DNA of 8,735 bases from Ignavibacteria bacterium (GTDB lineage Bacteria > Bacteroidota > Ignavibacteria > Ignavibacteriales > Melioribacteraceae), in assembly GCA_027347805.1 (NCBI GenBank), contig DAIEQP010000289.1, positions 1-8,735 of the forward strand. The letters are read 5' to 3'. Positions 8,045 to 8,735 of this stretch are shown one piece after another; position 1 is the stretch's first letter; every line of letters begins with the position of its first letter. A program made the translations under genes and the position numbers. A model generated the notes under the pieces. That model ran no database searches, had not been told where the DNA came from, and saw only the letters and a program-made list of their open reading frames with translations.

Positions 8045-8134
8045 TTGATTTAATCATGTTTTTCAATCAATTTTTAGGCACAATTACCTTTGAATGGTAT
8101 AAAATTTGTGTGATTAATGTATTTTAATCAACAC
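8045..8134. promoter_or_regulatory. Cluster of AATCA/TGATT half-sites upstream of the glycosidase
   Basis: The 281-base gap 7895-8175 holds the terminator above and then AT-rich DNA without a gene. Within it are five copies of a TGATT/AATCA-type half-site, at about 8045-8050, 8051-8056, 8065-8070, 8111-8117 and 8125-8131. The first two form the odd palindrome TGATT-T-AATCA. The last two lie in a larger inverted repeat, GTGTGATTAA (8108-8117) against TTAATCAACAC (8124-8134), with one unpaired base. This could be an operator region for the glycosidase. AT-rich composition makes short matches of this kind common, so support is weak. No convincing promoter hexamers were found. Confidence 0.3.
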
Positions 8135-8163
8135 TAAAAGTGTAAACATAGCAGGAAAATCAG

Positions 8164-8169
8164 AAGGAG
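8164..8169 (+). promoter_or_regulatory. Strong ribosome binding site of the glycosidase gene
   Basis: AAGGAG lies six bases before ATG 8176, the best Shine-Dalgarno match and spacing in the window. It fixes the start of the gene cut by the right edge. Confidence 0.8.
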
Positions 8170-8175
8170 TAGCTA

Positions 8176-8735
8176 ATGCGTTTTGTCAGATTTAATTTTA
8201 TTTGTTTAATAACAATTGTTTATTCCCAGTTTATATTTTCCCAGAGCAATCGGGTGGGATACAATAATCAGAAGCTTTTTTTAAGCGGATCGAATTTAGC
8301 CTGGGTAAGTTTTGCATCTGACCTGAACACTACGAACAGTAAAGCTAACGCAAATACAATTGCCAACTGGATGCTGCAGATGCACGATAATGGCGGGAAT
8401 GCAATGCGCTGGTGGCTTCATACCGATGGAACTGCTAGCCCGGTTTTTAGTCCCAACAATATTGTTACAGGTCCCGGTGCCAACACAATAACAGATCTCA
8501 AAAGAGTTTGCGATCTTGCATGGGAAAGAGAAATTGGTCTTGATCTTTGTCTATGGTCTTTTGATATGCTTGTTAAAACTAAATCTGCCTCTGTGATTAA
8601 TAGAAATACATTATTGCTGTCTGATACAACTTATACAAACGCATATATTAAAAACTGTCTTAAACCAATTGTGCAGGCTCTAAAAGGGCATCCTGGAATT
8701 CTATGCTGGGAAATATTTAATGAACCGGAAGGAAT
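8176..8735 (+). CDS. Secreted clan GH-A (GH5-like) glycoside hydrolase, 3' end missing
   Basis: The frame is open from ATG 8176 to the right edge, giving 186 residues. A signal peptide (MRFVRFNFICLITIVYSQFI, cleavage probably near residue 22) sends it out of the cytoplasm. The visible catalytic domain shows a substrate-barrel start GSNLAWVSF (38-46), the conserved arginine in NAMRWWLH (R78), LDLCLWSFD (122-130), and WEIFNEPEG (178-186). In clan GH-A enzymes such as GH5 cellulases and mannanases, N-E-P holds the acid/base glutamate; here that is N182-E183. The nucleophile glutamate and any carbohydrate-binding or T9SS C-terminal sorting domain lie beyond the window. Substrate is unknown; cellulose, mannan or a related beta-glycan are possible. 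Its third positions look somewhat richer in G/C than the receptor gene upstream, by eye only. The terminator and long gap before it make it a separate transcription unit. Confidence 0.85.
   Translation, partial: MRFVRFNFICLITIVYSQFIFSQSNRVGYNNQKLFLSGSNLAWVSFASDLNTTNSKANANTIANWMLQMHDNGGNAMRWWLHTDGTASPVFSPNNIVTGPGANTITDLKRVCDLAWEREIGLDLCLWSFDMLVKTKSASVINRNTLLLSDTTYTNAYIKNCLKPIVQALKGHPGILCWEIFNEPEG

Noticed and set aside
8045..8057. FNR/CRP-type site (TTGAT...ATCAT)
   Set aside because: The spacer is three bases rather than the four of the FNR consensus, and the outer base of the right half-site does not match.
8089..8118. Promoter for the glycosidase, either TTGAAT with ATTAAT or a TTTG/TAnnTTTG pair
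   Set aside because: The first pair matches consensus at only four of six bases each. The TTTG elements are too close together and lack the TA of the -7 box.

Overview
The window is AT-rich DNA from a diderm (outer-membrane) bacterium, most likely of the Bacteroidota/Ignavibacteriota/Chlorobiota lineage. Three things point there: a type IX secretion (T9SS) plug-type protein, a Bacteroidota-style LptD, and a TonB-receptor-like protein with an N-terminal carboxypeptidase-regulatory-like domain and an OMP_b-brl_3-type barrel. I favour Ignavibacteria, mainly from the general look of the genes. That placement is inference; no rRNA or other marker gene is present.

Layout, all on the + strand. (1) 1-1096: T9SS plug-family protein, cut by the left edge. 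(2) 1093-2082: Gfo/Idh/MocA oxidoreductase of the type found in lipid A gene clusters (GnnA-like, a UDP-GlcNAc 3-dehydrogenase candidate). (3) 2079-2681: small lipoprotein with a LEA14/WHy-like domain. (4) 2701-5295: LptD, the outer-membrane LPS translocon. Genes 1/2 and 2/3 overlap by ATGA, and LptD starts 19 bases after gene 3, so 1-5295 reads as one operon. (5) 5444-7894: TonB-dependent-receptor-like outer-membrane protein after a 148-base gap, closed by a strong intrinsic terminator at 7920-7958. (6) From 8176 to the right edge: the N-terminal 186 residues of a secreted clan GH-A (GH5-like) glycoside hydrolase with its own strong ribosome binding site and a 281-base intergenic region upstream.

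The first four genes share an outer-membrane envelope theme: a protein that caps the T9SS translocon, an enzyme that probably modifies the lipid A precursor sugar, a lipoprotein of unknown role, and the LPS insertion barrel. The secreted glycosidase could be exported by the T9SS, but the C-terminal sorting domain that would show this lies outside the window.

Two plausible long reading frames have misleading first starts. LptD should begin at 2701, not 2647. The receptor should begin at 5444, not at the TTG at 5411. The plug gene has no start in this window; the ATG at 59 is internal.

I found no CRISPR array, tRNA, rRNA, insertion sequence or defence system, and no clear case of an undescribed system. 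The most useful leads are the mixed T9SS/lipid A/LPS operon with an unassigned lipoprotein next to LptD, the single cysteine pair in LptD, and a cluster of AATCA-type half-sites upstream of the glycosidase.
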